Positions 42,497-53,512 of a stretch of DNA of 64,000 nt are shown piece after piece. Location of the stretch: assembly GCA_023548195.1 (NCBI GenBank), contig JAJHZJ010000268.1, positions 2,720,766 to 2,784,765 of the forward strand. Reading direction: 5' to 3'. The position numbers were made by a program, and so were the translations under genes. The DNA comes from Bettongia penicillata ogilbyi. Taxonomy: Eukaryota; Chordata; Mammalia; Diprotodontia; Potoroidae. The notes below the pieces were generated by a model. The model had not been told where the DNA came from. It was given only the letters and a program-made list of their open reading frames with translations, and ran no database searches. Every line of letters begins with the position of its first letter. Position 1 is the stretch's first letter.

Positions 42497-42797
42497 ATGT
42501 GTGTGTGTGCTTGTCCTTCGTTGCCAAAGAAGACCATGCCATCAGAGACATGATGACATGACTTGCACTTGACTTTGTTTTGAGTGAGGAGGGCTGTGCA
42601 GGTCACCAGCCTCAGTTCTGCTCCAAAGCCATCTGAATCCAGTGACCAGATATTCATCAGGATGAGGCAATCGGCGTTAAGTGACTTGCCCAAAGTCACA
42701 CAGGTAGTGAGTGTCAAGTGTCTGAGGTGAGATTTGAGCTCAGGTCCTCCTGACTCCTGCACTGGTGCTCTATCCACTGAACCACCTAGCTGCCCCT
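42497..42797 (-). mobile_element. WALLSI/WSINE-like SINE, antisense, full length
   Basis: On the minus strand it begins 'ggggcagctaggtggttcag' at 42,797, then 'agcaccagtgcaggagtcag', 'gtgactttgggcaagtcact', 'tctgatggcatggtcttctt', ending with a (CA)n tail at about 42,497. It is the same type as 6,817-7,131 in the opposite direction, inserted in an L2 tail. No clear target duplication was found. Confidence 0.9.
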
Positions 42798-43320
42798 AAT
42801 CACTTGATAAATGCTTGCTGACTGATTGGTTACTTTGGGGAACCTACATGAAAGTCTTTTTATTTTTTGAACAGCCTTGATTAGGAAGAAGCTCTACCTT
42901 ATGCTGAGGTGAAGTCTGCCTCCCTTTAATTTCAAAGAGCATAGATTTAGAACTTAAAGGAATCTTAAAAATAATCTGTTCCAACCGTTGTTTGCAGATG
43001 AGGATGAAACTGAGGCTCAGAGTTGATCAAGGTCCTAGAGCTGGGATTTGGTCTTCGGTTTTCTGGCTCTGATGCTCCTTTTTGGTTTTCTTGGCAAAGA
43101 TACTGAAGTGGTTTGCCATTTCTTTCTCCAGCTCATTTTAAAGATGAGGAATTCCATTATTAGAGAATTATGCTTCAAGTGCTTACCCTCCCTGAGCTGT
43201 CTCTTCTCCACTCATTTCCTGCCCTCGAGAGTCTTACATAATACTTGAGGAAAGTAATATATGTAGATAAGTAAATATAAAATATGTAAATAGCCAGTTC
43301 AAAGTGACTTGAATGACAGG
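42798..43320. repeat. L2 tail, then MIR-like, MAR1-like and L2 scraps
   Basis: 42,798-42,832 completes the interrupted L2. 42,935-43,060 has 'gatgaggatgaaactgaggc' (antisense MIR-like). 43,060-43,150 has 'gttttcttggcaaagatact', 'gaagtggtttgccatttctt' (antisense MAR1 tail). 43,155-43,320 has weak antisense L2 words. Confidence 0.65.
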
Positions 43321-43559
43321 CAAAAAGAATTATGTAAGGCTCTAGCTATGTTCCATCTTGTGTCAATAAAATATAGCACCTAGAACAAAACACATTATTC
43401 CAGACAAGTTCTGACCAGGGTGGAGGACTGTAGGCAAAGTATTGTTCTTGATCTAGGCAATCAATTCCTGTTAATGAAACCCAAGCTCCAATTATATTGT
43501 TTTGATTTCCATGTCACTATTGTCTCATATCTAATTTGAAGTCCACTAGCCACTACCAG

Positions 43560-43770
43560 TTCTCTTTTTCTTAGGGCAGTAATGTGATATAATAATTAAG
43601 AATAAGAAGTGATAGATTTGGAATTAGGAGACTGGATTCAGACATGTATTACATATTTTACAACAAATTTTGAATATCAACCTTATGACACCCTTGCTAG
43701 CCTCGGAAACCTATTCATCAAATACTTGTAATCAACATCTACAAAATGGAGCTAATGCATGTGAACTTCT
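43560..43770 (+). repeat. Degraded MIR-like SINE, sense
   Basis: 'agggcagtaatgtgatataa' and 'gatttggaattaggagactg' look like a MIR head, with 'tctacaaaatggagctaatg' near its CORE. 43,320-43,560 and 43,780-44,130 are unassigned. Confidence 0.5.
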
Positions 43771-44129
43771 TGAGAATAGGGCTTTTGTTTTATTTCTCAT
43801 TTTTCTTGCTATGACATTCATATATCCTTGTGTTTTAAAAGTAAAATACAATTAAAAACCCTATAATTTGTAGAAAACATACCAAGCTATATTGGTAGGT
43901 TTCTCATCTGAAAGTTGAGTGTATCAATGAAATCACAGAGGCAGTCCCTAGCCTTCTCTCCTATGTGTATTGAATCTGCTATAGTCTAATTGACTTTCTT
44001 AAACAATTTTGATTCAGAAATCAGTCTTTTTCAATATACATTTCCCATCTACCCTTATAACCTTGAATCATCATCCACCTTCATTTCCACTCACAAATTG
44101 CTGAATGCTGAAAAAAAATAATAAAATCA

Positions 44130-45780
44130 TGATTTGATGAGATCTGTATTTATGCTGTCTTCAACTGGGTCCTCACTTGTTCAAAGATATCAGCTTATTT
44201 ACCTCCTATCTGAGCCCCTTCATATTGCCTACTGTCAGTATTTCTAAACTTCTCTTCTGGCCTCAATCTTTCAACTCTATCTCCTTTATACCTCAGTATG
44301 AGCAGGTGACCTATTTCCTACTTTACTGAGAAGGATTAAAAACTTCTGAGAAGGTAACCTTTCCTGCCAAAGTAAGTCTTTGATGACTAAAAGCTATCTT
44401 ATCCCTAGTCACAGGGATCTTTGACTTCTCTGCATTGTACAAAATGGTAGAAATTAGTTTTAAAAATTATATTTATTTTTCACATATTATATGTGCACTT
44501 GTTATCTTCCTGAATAAAATGTAAGTTTCTAGAGGGCAGAAACTGTTTATTTTTGTCATTGTACACCTAGCACCTAACATGCCTTTATTCTTGAATCTTT
44601 TTATTTCCATTACTTTAGTGGCACTGTACTTTTTTTTCTCTTTTCTCTTTGCCCATGCCCTCTGTCTCTTTTACTGTTGCCTCACTTTTCTTATGGAACT
44701 TCAGCTTAACTAAAGGTCCCTTCCTAGATCTCACGTTTTTTCTGTATATTATTTTCCTTGATGATCTCATTAACTCCAGCAACTTCAGTTATAACCCCTA
44801 TACAAATGATTCCCAAATTTGAATTTATATCCTTGACCTCCCATTGGAGTCCCATATTTGCAACTGCCCTCTGGGAATCTCCACCCACTACCTCAATCAA
44901 TGTTCAAATGTTTAAAAATGTTTAAAACTGAACACATCATAGATCTGAATTTCCTCCTAATGTTTGTATTTCTGTTAATAAAAACATCTTCCTACTTACA
45001 CTGGATCACAACGTTGAAATCATCTTGGGTTCTTCTCTTTCTTTCACCACGTACCTTTAATCAATTACCATGTCTTATTAATCTTACTCTCTAAAGTTCT
45101 CTCACATCTATCTCCTTCTCATGTCTCCTCATCTAAGGTCCTAATTGTTCTAGCCTCTCACTCATCCTTCATAATGTTGCCTAAATCAGTTTCCTATGTC
45201 CGTTTCCATTTCTATCCAGTCTCTAGTCAGCTGCAAAAGTGATCTACCTAAACTGCAGAGCTGAGCATGTCACTCCCATTCTCAGCAAACTCTAATGGCT
45301 CCTTACAACCTTCACAATCAAATCAAATTCTTTGTGTTTTACACAAAGCTTTTTTACAACCTGATTCCTTCTTATCTCTGTAGTCATTTTACATTTTATT
45401 CTGTGAGCCAGTAATGCTGGCCTCTTGACTTTTCTTCTTATAAGCACAGCATTTCATTTTCCTGAGATTGGATTATCCTTCTTCCTCACCTTTGAATCCA
45501 GGCTTCCTTGGCATCTTCAAGACTCATATGATATCCCAATTTTTGCAAGAGAAATTTGCTAGTCTCTTTATCCTCCTCCACTGCTATTACTGTTCCTATG
45601 AGATCATCGTTCTTTATCCTGCATGAATCTTCCATGTCTATAGCTGTTCAAAAGTTTTCCTCCATTAGAATGTGAGATCCTTGAGGGAGGGATCCATTTT
45701 TGTCTTTCTGCATATTGTCATCGTTTAGCACAGTAAACTCTTGATAAATGCTTGTTTACTGTCTGACATGGTTATATCAC
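44130..45780 (+). mobile_element. L2 LINE with decayed reverse transcriptase, sense
   Basis: Contains L2 ORF2 wording: 'ccttgatgatctcattaact', and 'ccctatacaaatgattccca' at about 44,798-44,818 where YADD would lie (now YTND). It continues through 'cactcccattctcagcaaac', 'tctaatggctccttacaacc', to the tail 'gaatgtgagatccttgaggg' and 'ctcttgataaatgcttgttt'. An unrelated L2-type tail ('agcacctaacatgcc') sits near 44,500-44,590, so it may be two copies. Confidence 0.78.
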
Positions 45781-46290
45781 TGCTCTATTCAAATAATCTT
45801 CAGCTGGTCCTCAATACCCAATGAATAAAATACAAGCTTCTTGTCTTTGTCTTTAAGGGCCTCTTTGATATTTCTTTTCTTTTTCAACTACAAGATTATT
45901 ATTAACTCCTAGAGACTATGTCCTATTTTGTATGTATCTTTGTGTCACCATAGAATTGCACACAGTATATCTTAATCATTTGTTAAACTGATTTTAAAGA
46001 AGGCTAGAAAAATAACTCTCTCCACACCATATTTATGATCCAAATACTGATAAACAAAGGAGAAAAAGAGACTCCTATCAAAAGGTAGCTAATATGGGTA
46101 TAGTAGCATTCTAAGAAATGACTGCCTCTGCGCATTTTCTGATGTGTCCATGTTCTGGTAACACCTTTAAGTCAAAATCGCTTCATCTGTTAGATTGCAA
46201 GATTTATGGGGACAAGAACTTATTATGGGAGGCTTTGTCTCTCTAGCCTAATACTGTTTCTAGTAAATGATGGGTGTTTAGTTTGAATTG
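45781..46290 (+). repeat. Second L2 fragment, sense
   Basis: 'gttatatcactgctctattc', 'aatacaagcttcttgtcttt', 'actcctagagactatgtcct' and, near 46,180-46,285, 'gttagattgcaagatttatg' and 'ctctagcctaatactgtttc'. Two degraded L2 pieces. Confidence 0.6.
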
Positions 46291-46735
46291 AATGAGAGGA
46301 AAAGCCATAACTTGGGAGTCAATTTTAAGGAAGTTGATTTCTGTAGACTTCTTTACTGTTAGAGTTGCTCTCGTTTCCCCCAGTTCTAGAGAAAAAGAGA
46401 GAATTGCTGCGCCTTTGGACATGGTTTTGTTCTACACTAGTCTGTCTATTTCTATTTCAGATATCATCAAAATTACCTTATCTCTAAAAAAGTGTGTGAT
46501 ACTATTAGATTTAATCTTTGGATTTAGTTTGTAGAATTTCTCTGCTGATTAGAAAGCCAGCCTTTCCCCAAGAATGGCCTAGGTCTACCCCACCTGACCT
46601 GGCAAAAGACATCTCCCCCTCTTCCTGAAAGTTCATCATGGGGAGATCTATTTGAATTTTTGAGGTTGCATTTAAAACATGCAAATACCTCTACAGTGTC
46701 AGTTAGTCATTCACACCATAACATCAAATTTCTTT
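46290..46735. other. Unassigned stretch
   Basis: An 80-codon frame (46,292-46,534) has no resemblance I can name. No repeat is recognised. Confidence 0.4.
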
Positions 46736-48410
46736 TTGTTGTTCAGTCATATCAAACTCTTGAGAACCCCATTTTTCGATTTCTTGCCAAAGATACCAGA
46801 ATAGTTTTCCATTTCTTTCTCCAGCTCTATTTGAAGATGAGGAAACTGAAGCAAACAGGGCTAAGTGACTTGCCCAAGGTCACACAGCTATTGAGTATCC
46901 AAGGCTGGATTTGAATTTAGGTCTTCCTGATTCCAGTGGAAGTGATGGAATTCCAGCTTAGCTATTTAAAACCCTAAAAGATAATGCTGTTGAAGTGCCA
47001 CACTCAATATACCAGCAAACTGGTGAAACACAACAGTGACCACTGGATTGGAAAAACATCAGTTTATGTTTCAATCCTAAAGAGGGACAATGCCAAGGAA
47101 TGTCCAAATTACCAAATAATTGAGCTCATTTCACACGCCAGCGAGGTTATGCTTAAGATTCTGCAAGCTAGGATTCAGTAATATATAAACTATAAGTACC
47201 AGAAGAACAGGTTGATTTTCAAAGAAGCAGAGGAACTAGGGACCAAATTGCCAACATTCACTGGATTTTTGAGAAAACAAGACAGTTCCAGAAAAAAACA
47301 AATAAACAAAAAAATCCCACAAACGTCTACTTCTGCTTAATTGGACTACACTAAAGTCTTTGACTCTGTGGACTAACAAAATGTGTCAAGTCCTCAGAGA
47401 TGTAAGTGCCCTTATTGTCATCTGAGCCAAGAAGAAATAGAACATGAAATAACTGATTGATTTAAGATTGGAAAAGGAGTATAACAAAGTTGTATATTGT
47501 CACCTTATTTATTTAACTTATATGAAGAGCACATCACGTGAAATACAAGGTTGGATGAATCAAAAGCTTGAATTAAAATTGCTGGGGAAAATAACAATCT
47601 CAGATAGAAAGATGATACTACTCTGTTAGCAGAAAGTGAAAAGGAATTAAGGTGCTTCTTGATGAGAATGAAAGAGAAGAGTGTAAAAGCTGGCTTGAAG
47701 CTTGACAAACAAACAAAACCCCTAAAATCTTGGCCACTAGTTCCATCACTTCTTGGCAAATAGAGAAAAAAATGGAAGTAATGTGTGATTTTATATTCTT
47801 GAGCTTAAAGATCACTGAGGATGGTGACAGCAGCCTTGAAATTAAAAGATGTTTGTTTCTTAGAAGGAAAGATATGGCAAATCTGAACAGCAGAGACCAC
47901 CTTGCTGACAAAGTCAGTATGGTCAAATCCATGGTTTCTCCAATAGCAGTGTTTGACTGCGAGAGTTGGACTACAAGGAAATTTATTGACACCTTCCCGG
48001 TATTGTGCTGGAGAAGACTTTTGAGAATCCTTGGATAGCAAGGAGGTCAAATCAGTCAATACTTTAAGCAATTAATTCAGACTGTTTACTGAGAGGTGAA
48101 ATATTGAAACTGAAATTTAAATACTTTGGCCACATAATGAAAACACAGGACTCATTGGAAAAGACTGATGTTAGGAAAGGTTGAAAACAAAAGGAAAAGG
48201 GAATGGTAGAGGATGAGATGGATAGGTCGTATTATGAAAACAATGAGTATGAACTTGGGCAGACTTCAAGAGATAGTGGAGGATAGAAGGTGTGCTATGG
48301 TTCATATGAATCAAAAAGAGTTGGATATGACTGAAGGACTGAACAGTAACATCTTTTTGACTCCAAGCCCAGTGCTCTATCCACTGTGTCATCTAGCTGC
48401 CTGACATACA
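46736..48410 (-). repeat. MAR1-type SINE, antisense, split by an RTE insertion
   Basis: Left piece 46,736-46,935: 'ttgttgttcagtcatatcaa', 'agatgaggaaactgaagcaa', 'gtgacttgcccaaggtcaca', 'ggatttgaatttaggtcttc'. Right piece 48,352-48,410: 'gactccaagcccagtgctct', 'atccactgtgtcatctagct'. Joined, they make a complete antisense SINE. The RTE element separates them. Confidence 0.9.
46936..48351 (+). mobile_element. RTE/BovB-type LINE, 5'-truncated, nested in a SINE
   Basis: About 1.4 kb with frames for part of the reverse transcriptase ('NAKECPNYQIIELISHASEV' near 47,090-47,150, recalling the RTE motif before the palm) and the C-terminal region ('ASSITSWQIEKKMEVMCDFI'-like at 47,740 on; 'CESWTTRKFI', 'LCWRRLLRILG' near 47,960-48,035). 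The 3' end 'ttggatatgactgaaggact' then gaacagtaaca is RTE-like. It is broken by many stops. Imperfect 14-bp direct repeats tcttcctgattcca (46,922-46,935) and tctttttgactcca (48,352-48,365) look like the target duplication (11 of 14 match). Confidence 0.88.
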
Positions 48411-48865
48411 ATTAGTTTTATCAGATACTTTATTCCTAATAACTAGCTGAGATGAATACCAAGTAAATGGAAATTTTGGTAAGGGTAAGTGGGGAGAGGT
48501 AATGGGCTTTTAGAGGAAAGCAGACCTGGATGGGAAAAAGAATAAATAAAGGGATGCAGAAAGGGAGGTGAGAGAATACCAAATTTCATGTATTTTTAAA
48601 TTTTTTCTTTGGAAAATTTTATTTTCTTCTAATCCTGTGTTTCTATCTAAAATTTTTCCAGATAATGAGTTTTTCCCCTTTGCTTCTAGAAAATTAATTT
48701 TAACATCTGCAGGGGATGTAGAAGGAAGATTTGGACACACATACAAATGTGAAAAATAGCAATATTCCAACATATCTGCGTATTTGACTATGGCATGGTA
48801 TCAGTAAATAAGAGAAGTTTTATATCATTCTAAAAAACTGATCTTTTTTTCTTGTCCTACATTCA
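48411..48865. other. Unassigned stretch
   Basis: Nothing recognised. Short frames on both strands (48,510-48,773 and 48,568-48,759) lack family resemblance. Confidence 0.4.
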
Positions 48866-48869
48866 TTGA

Positions 48870-49045
48870 TCATAAAGTTAGAAGGGAATTTAGAGGTTGT
48901 TTAGTCCTCCTACTCATGTTATAAATGAAAAAACTAGGGCCCAAGCATATTAATTTCTCAAGATCACAAAGATAGTTAGTACATGATCAGGGACAAGAAT
49001 CCAAATTTCCTGACTTCTAGCGCATTGTCCTTTCCCTTTCCATCA
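48870..49045 (-). repeat. MIR/MamSINE-like fragment, antisense
   Basis: 'aagttagaagggaatttaga', 'ggttgtttagtcctcctact', 'aaaaactagggcccaagcat', 'cttctagcgcattgtccttt'. Old CORE-SINE order. Confidence 0.6.
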
Positions 49046-49089
49046 GGCTGCTTCTGTTTTTGTTTTTGTTTTTTTAAATAATCTTCTTT

Positions 49090-49700
49090 TCCTTTATATT
49101 AGTTAAGAGAAATAAGCATATGTATTGCTTTAGCAATATTGCTATGAATTATTTATTCAAGGAATAACCAGCAAAGGCATGGTAGGGAAAATTGTCCATA
49201 AACCTTGCAAAGGATGCAAGTCAACCTACCATCAGACACACAATCATCATTAATTTTAATGAGATAGGGGAATGAGTAGTACAGCAGGAGGAGAATGTGT
49301 CTCCTTTTCCAACAAATGCGGCAGGCATGGGAGATTTTTACTACTGTGCTTAATCCATATCAGAGCCTGTCATCAATATCAGTAGACCTCATAATCATCA
49401 TTAATTGATTCAAAGAAATAAATATATCTTTGCATATGCATTTTGCATAAGAAAGCAGCCTGGGCCTTGAGGAAGGGAGAGGCATTCTTTCAATGTGGCA
49501 GAGTTCTGCCTTTTTGGTCCTTTCTCACAGATTAGCAAAATTGAAAAGAGGAATTCTGAGGCTGTCCTTTAAATCCTCACCCTTACTTCAGGGCATTACA
49601 GTGCAAATTACTGATCTGGTGGTTGAAGTCTGACTCATCACTTTTAGGACTAATAGGAGAAACAGTGTTGGGGTAATCATCCAGTGCAGTTTAGAATATA
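49090..49700. promoter_or_regulatory. Candidate conserved enhancer-like block
   Basis: No repeat is recognised. The 14-mer aatcatcattaatt occurs twice, at 49,242-49,255 and 49,393-49,406; TAAT cores are typical homeodomain sites. A cluster of octamer-like TGCAT words, including the palindrome tgcatatgca, lies at 49,429-49,451. Such motif density in non-repetitive DNA inside a gene-poor region fits known developmental enhancers, but conservation cannot be tested here. Confidence 0.4.
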
Positions 49701-49789
49701 TAGTGAGAGAGAATATGCAAGCAAAGAGAATCCGTAAGAATAGATACTCAAGAAGCAATATATATGAAAGCTAATAAATAGAATCAAAT

Positions 49790-50375
49790 ATAAACTCCTC
49801 CGTTAGCTTTTAAAACCCTTTACCACCTTGCCCTAACCAATCCTTCTAGCCTCATTGGGTGTTATTCTCCCCTAGCACTCTGTGATTCAGCCAAACTGAC
49901 CTTATCTTTATTGATCAGCATTTAGCATAGTGCCTGGCACATGTAGACTTTAATAAATGTGTGCTGCATTGCATTACATTGTGTTCTGTTGTATTGACCA
50001 CACTCTTTCTCCCATCTCCCATCCCCATGCTTTTGCATTGGCTGTACCAAATGCATCAAATGCACAGGATCTATGCTCTCCTTATTTCTGCCTCATAGAA
50101 TTTCACTCTTTTAAGTCACAGTTCAAGTACCTTCCTCTACATGAAGTTGTTTCTGGTTCAGCCCAGTGGTTAGTACCTTCCCTTCTAAACTACCTTGAAT
50201 GTGAGTACTTTATATTTGCTCACTTTATATTTATGTCATACATGCTTATGAACTTAATGTTGCCTCGTTAAAATCGTAAGTTCCTTTTGATTATTGATCT
50301 GTACTTTGTAATTGTATCTCCAGTATCTAACACAGCACATAGTAGGTACTTCATAAATACTCTTTGTTATATGTA
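49790..50375 (+). repeat. L2 LINE 3' part, sense
   Basis: 'caaatataaactcctccgtt', 'agcttttaaaaccctttacc', 'accttgccctaaccaatcct', then an internal tail-like 'agtgcctggcacatgtagac', and the final tail 'taacacagcacatagtaggt', 'acttcataaatactctttgt'. Two L2 copies may overlap. Confidence 0.8.
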
Positions 50376-50459
50376 TAGAGAGATACATAAATAAATACAC
50401 AGAAATATAGAAGAATATAATATATAGAGTAAAGGTGGAAAAGAATAGCTAGACAATGC

Positions 50460-50790
50460 ATTAGAAGAATAGTATATTTAGTTAGTCTATATGCATTTAT
50501 TTGATGCTTACTATGTGCCAGGTACTGCTAAGTGCTGGGAATACAAGAAAAGGCAAAAAGGCCCTCAAGGACCTTCACAATATATTGGTATTTCCAGAAC
50601 TAGGATTTAAAACAGGTTTTTTTGATTTAAAGTTCAATGTTCAGTCCATTCCATCATAGTGCTAAACTTGAGCCAGTTCCTTAGCCTCGATAGGCCTCAG
50701 GTTTGCTGTCTGTAAAATGAAAAGGTAGGCTGGGATGATCTGTAAGGGCCCTCCAGCTCTAACATTCTACAATTCTAGGATATAATCAGT
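50460..50790. repeat. Antisense L2 tail, then sense MIR3-like SINE
   Basis: 50,480-50,580: 'tgcttactatgtgccaggta', 'aaaaaggccctcaaggacct'. 50,645-50,790: 'gagccagttccttagcctcg', 'ctgtctgtaaaatgaaaagg', 'tgatctgtaagggccctcca', 'gctctaacattctacaattc'. Order fits the families named. 50,790-50,930 holds a partial repeat of the last phrase ('tctagctctaacattttata'). Confidence 0.75.
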
Positions 50791-50929
50791 TTTAGAATGT
50801 GACAACGACAAAATCTCCCCTTTTCTCTAGCTCTAACATTTTATAATTTGAAGGTATAACTGATTTTTTAATCAATATTCCAGGTTTATACATACATATA
50901 ATCATGTATATATTTCAGAAACATAGCCT

Positions 50930-51330
50930 ACGTATAATCCAACAAGTACTTATTAAGTATATTCAATATGCCAAGAACTGAATTAGACACTGGATATAAA
51001 AAGAGAAAAATGAAATAGTCTCTGACTTCGAGAAACTCATATTCATTTTAGGAAAATGACATCTACACATTTTAGTGAATATAGAATATATACAAAGAAA
51101 ACACAAAGTTATTTTTTTCCCTCTTTCTGGCAGCTAGGGGGCCCAGAAAAGACCTCCTGAAGGAGGTGAGGCTTTAGCTGAAGCTTGAAAAGGACTACAG
51201 AGTGCCAGAGTCAGAGGTATAGAGGGAAAGAAGCCTAGGCATGCAGGCCAGAGTATGCAAATACATGAAGATGTCAGATAGAATGCATGTCATACATGAG
51301 AGATAGCATGTGAGGGAAGAAGGGATCATT
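50930..51330 (-). repeat. L2 fragment, antisense
   Basis: 'caagtacttattaagtatat', 'gacttcgagaaactcatatt', 'aggaggtgaggctttagctg', 'aagcttgaaaaggactacag' follow the antisense L2 order. 51,330-51,530 is unassigned. Confidence 0.75.
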
Positions 51331-52388
51331 ATTGAAGTTTGGGAATGTGTTGTATTTCATTATGATGTCATCTATCAAAATTGTATCTGACACCAAGATG
51401 AGCCTTTGAAAAAGCATTCTAGGAAATCATTACTGAAAACAATGGTGTAGGGGCCAAATCAGGGCTCACAATCATAGAAAAGACATAGACAAATGTCTAA
51501 GATATGGAAAGGTTATAAAATTTACTCTTAAGAAATTTTGAGGGGAGGAGCCAAGATGGTGGAGTAGAAAGATACACATATGCTAGCTCCTAACCCACAG
51601 CCCATAAAATACCTGTAAGAGGAGCCCCCAATGAATTCTGGAGCAGCAAAAGCTGCACAGCAACAGAATGGAGGAGATTTCTGTTCCAGAGAGCCCTGAA
51701 AAACTGACAGCAAAGGTCTGTTGTGCACCGGACCCAGAGCGGAGTCCAACCCTGCCTTGTCCGCATGGCACTAAGAGGAGCAGATCCAAGCAGGCATCAG
51801 GGACGGAATCTGCAGCAGCCAAGCAGGTCCATCCACCCACAGACACCAGAGGTCAGTGAGAGGGCCTTTTCAGCTTACCAGGAGGGGAACAGGATGTCTC
51901 CATAACTCAGGCACCCTTGGGAGGCAGAAGCAGAGGCAGCAATGGACAGGGGCTCCCAAAGCAGACAGGAGCTCTGATCCATTGTTGAAGATCTACATAT
52001 AAACCCCCTGAGGGAACTGAGCCCTGTGTGGCTGCCCTACCCCCATCTGAGCATCTGAACTTAATCTCACACTGAATGGCAGCCCCGCCCTCCCTGAAAG
52101 TCCTGAGGCTGGGAAGCAGCATTTGAATCTCAGACCCCAAGCACTAGCTGGGTGGAACTGGAGGCAAGGTGGGTGTGGTGAGGAAACTCAGAAGTCAAGT
52201 AACTGACTGAGAAAAGGCCTAGAAAAGGGAAAAAAAATAAGAGCATAGAAGGTTACTTTCTTGGTGAACAGATAGCTCTTCCCATCCTTTCTGATGAGGA
52301 AGAACAAAGCTTACCATCAGGGAAAGACATAGAAATCAAGGCTTGTGTATCCTAAATATCCAAAATAAATATTCAATGGGCTCGGGAC

Positions 52389-53317
52389 ATGGAAGAGCTC
52401 AAAAAGGATTTTGAAAATCAAGTGAGAGAGGTGGAGGAAAAACTAGGAAGAGAAATGAGAGAGATGCAAGAAAAGCATGAAAAGCAGGTCAATACCTTGC
52501 TAAAGGAGACCCAAAAAATGCTGAAGAAAATAACACCTTGAAAAATAGGCTGACTCAATTGGCAAAAGACGTTCAAAAAGCCAATAAGGAGAAGAATGCT
52601 TTCAAAAGCAGAATTAGCCAAATGGAAAAGGAAGTTCAAAAGCTTACTGAAGAAAATAGTTCTTTCAAAATTAGAATGGAACAGATGGAGGCTAATGACT
52701 TTATAAGAAACTAAGAAATCACCGAACAAAACCAAAAGAATGAAAAAATGGAAGATAATGTGAAATATCTCCTTGGAAAAACAACTGACCTGGAAAATAG
52801 ATCCAGGAGAGACAATTTAAAAATTATGGGACCACCTGAAAGCCATGATCAAAAAAAAGAGCCTAGACATCATCTTTCATGAATTTATCAAGGAAAACTT
52901 CCCTGATATTCTAGAACCAGAAGGCAAAATAAGTATTCAAGGACTCCACCCATAACCGCCTGAAAGAGATCCAAAAAAAAAGAAACTCCTAGGAACATTG
53001 TGGCCAAATTCCAGAGTTCCCTGGTCAAAGAGAAAATATTGCAAGCCGCTAGAAAGAAACAATTCAAATATTGTGGAAATACAATCAGGATAACACAAGA
53101 TCTAGCAGCTTCTACATTAAGGGATAGAAGGGCATGGAATATGATATCCCAGAAGTCAAAGGAACTAGGACTCAAACCAAGAATCACCTACCCAGCAAAA
53201 CTGAGTATAATATTTCAGGGGAAAAAGTGGTCTTTCAATGAAATTGAGGACTTTCAAGCATTCTTGGTGAAAAGACCAGAGCTGAAAAGGAAATTTGACT
53301 TTCAAGCACAAGAATGA
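52389..53317 (+). pseudogene. L1/HAL1 ORF1 protein relic (copy B)
   Basis: Begins MEELKKDFENQVREVEEKLG and continues as a Lys/Glu-rich coiled coil. A frameshift falls near 52,515-52,540, followed by 'AKDVQKANKEKNAFKSRISQ' and, after a stop near 52,712, the RRM-like 'LENRSRRDNLKIMGPPESHD' (about 52,790-52,850). Further shifts lie near 52,850 and 52,970. The C-terminal domain is open at 53,000-53,317 (106 codons), with 'NTIRITQDLAASTLRDRRAW' and 'PRITYPAKLSIIFQGKKWSF'. In active elements ORF1p binds and chaperones its own RNA as a trimer. This copy cannot make it intact. Confidence 0.88.
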
Positions 53318-53446
53318 AGAGAAGCATGAAAAGGTAAATAGCAAAGAGAAGTCATAAGGGACTTACTAAAGTTGAACTGTTTACATTCCTACATGGAAAG
53401 ACAACATTTGTAACTCTTGAAACTTTTCAGTATCTGGGTAGTTGGT

Positions 53447-53512
53447 GGGATTACACACACACACAGACACACACACACACTCACACACATACATATGTGC
53501 ATGCACACACAG
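53447..53512. repeat. (CA)n repeat inside the 3' UTR of HAL1 copy B
   Basis: Interrupted CA repeat with 'ga', 'tc' and 'ta' interruptions. It occupies the same place as the GT (complement) run in copy A. Confidence 0.9.

Noticed and set aside
42352..42777. 141-codon minus-strand ORF
   Set aside because: It reads through an antisense WALLSI-like SINE and an L2 tail; nothing else supports it.
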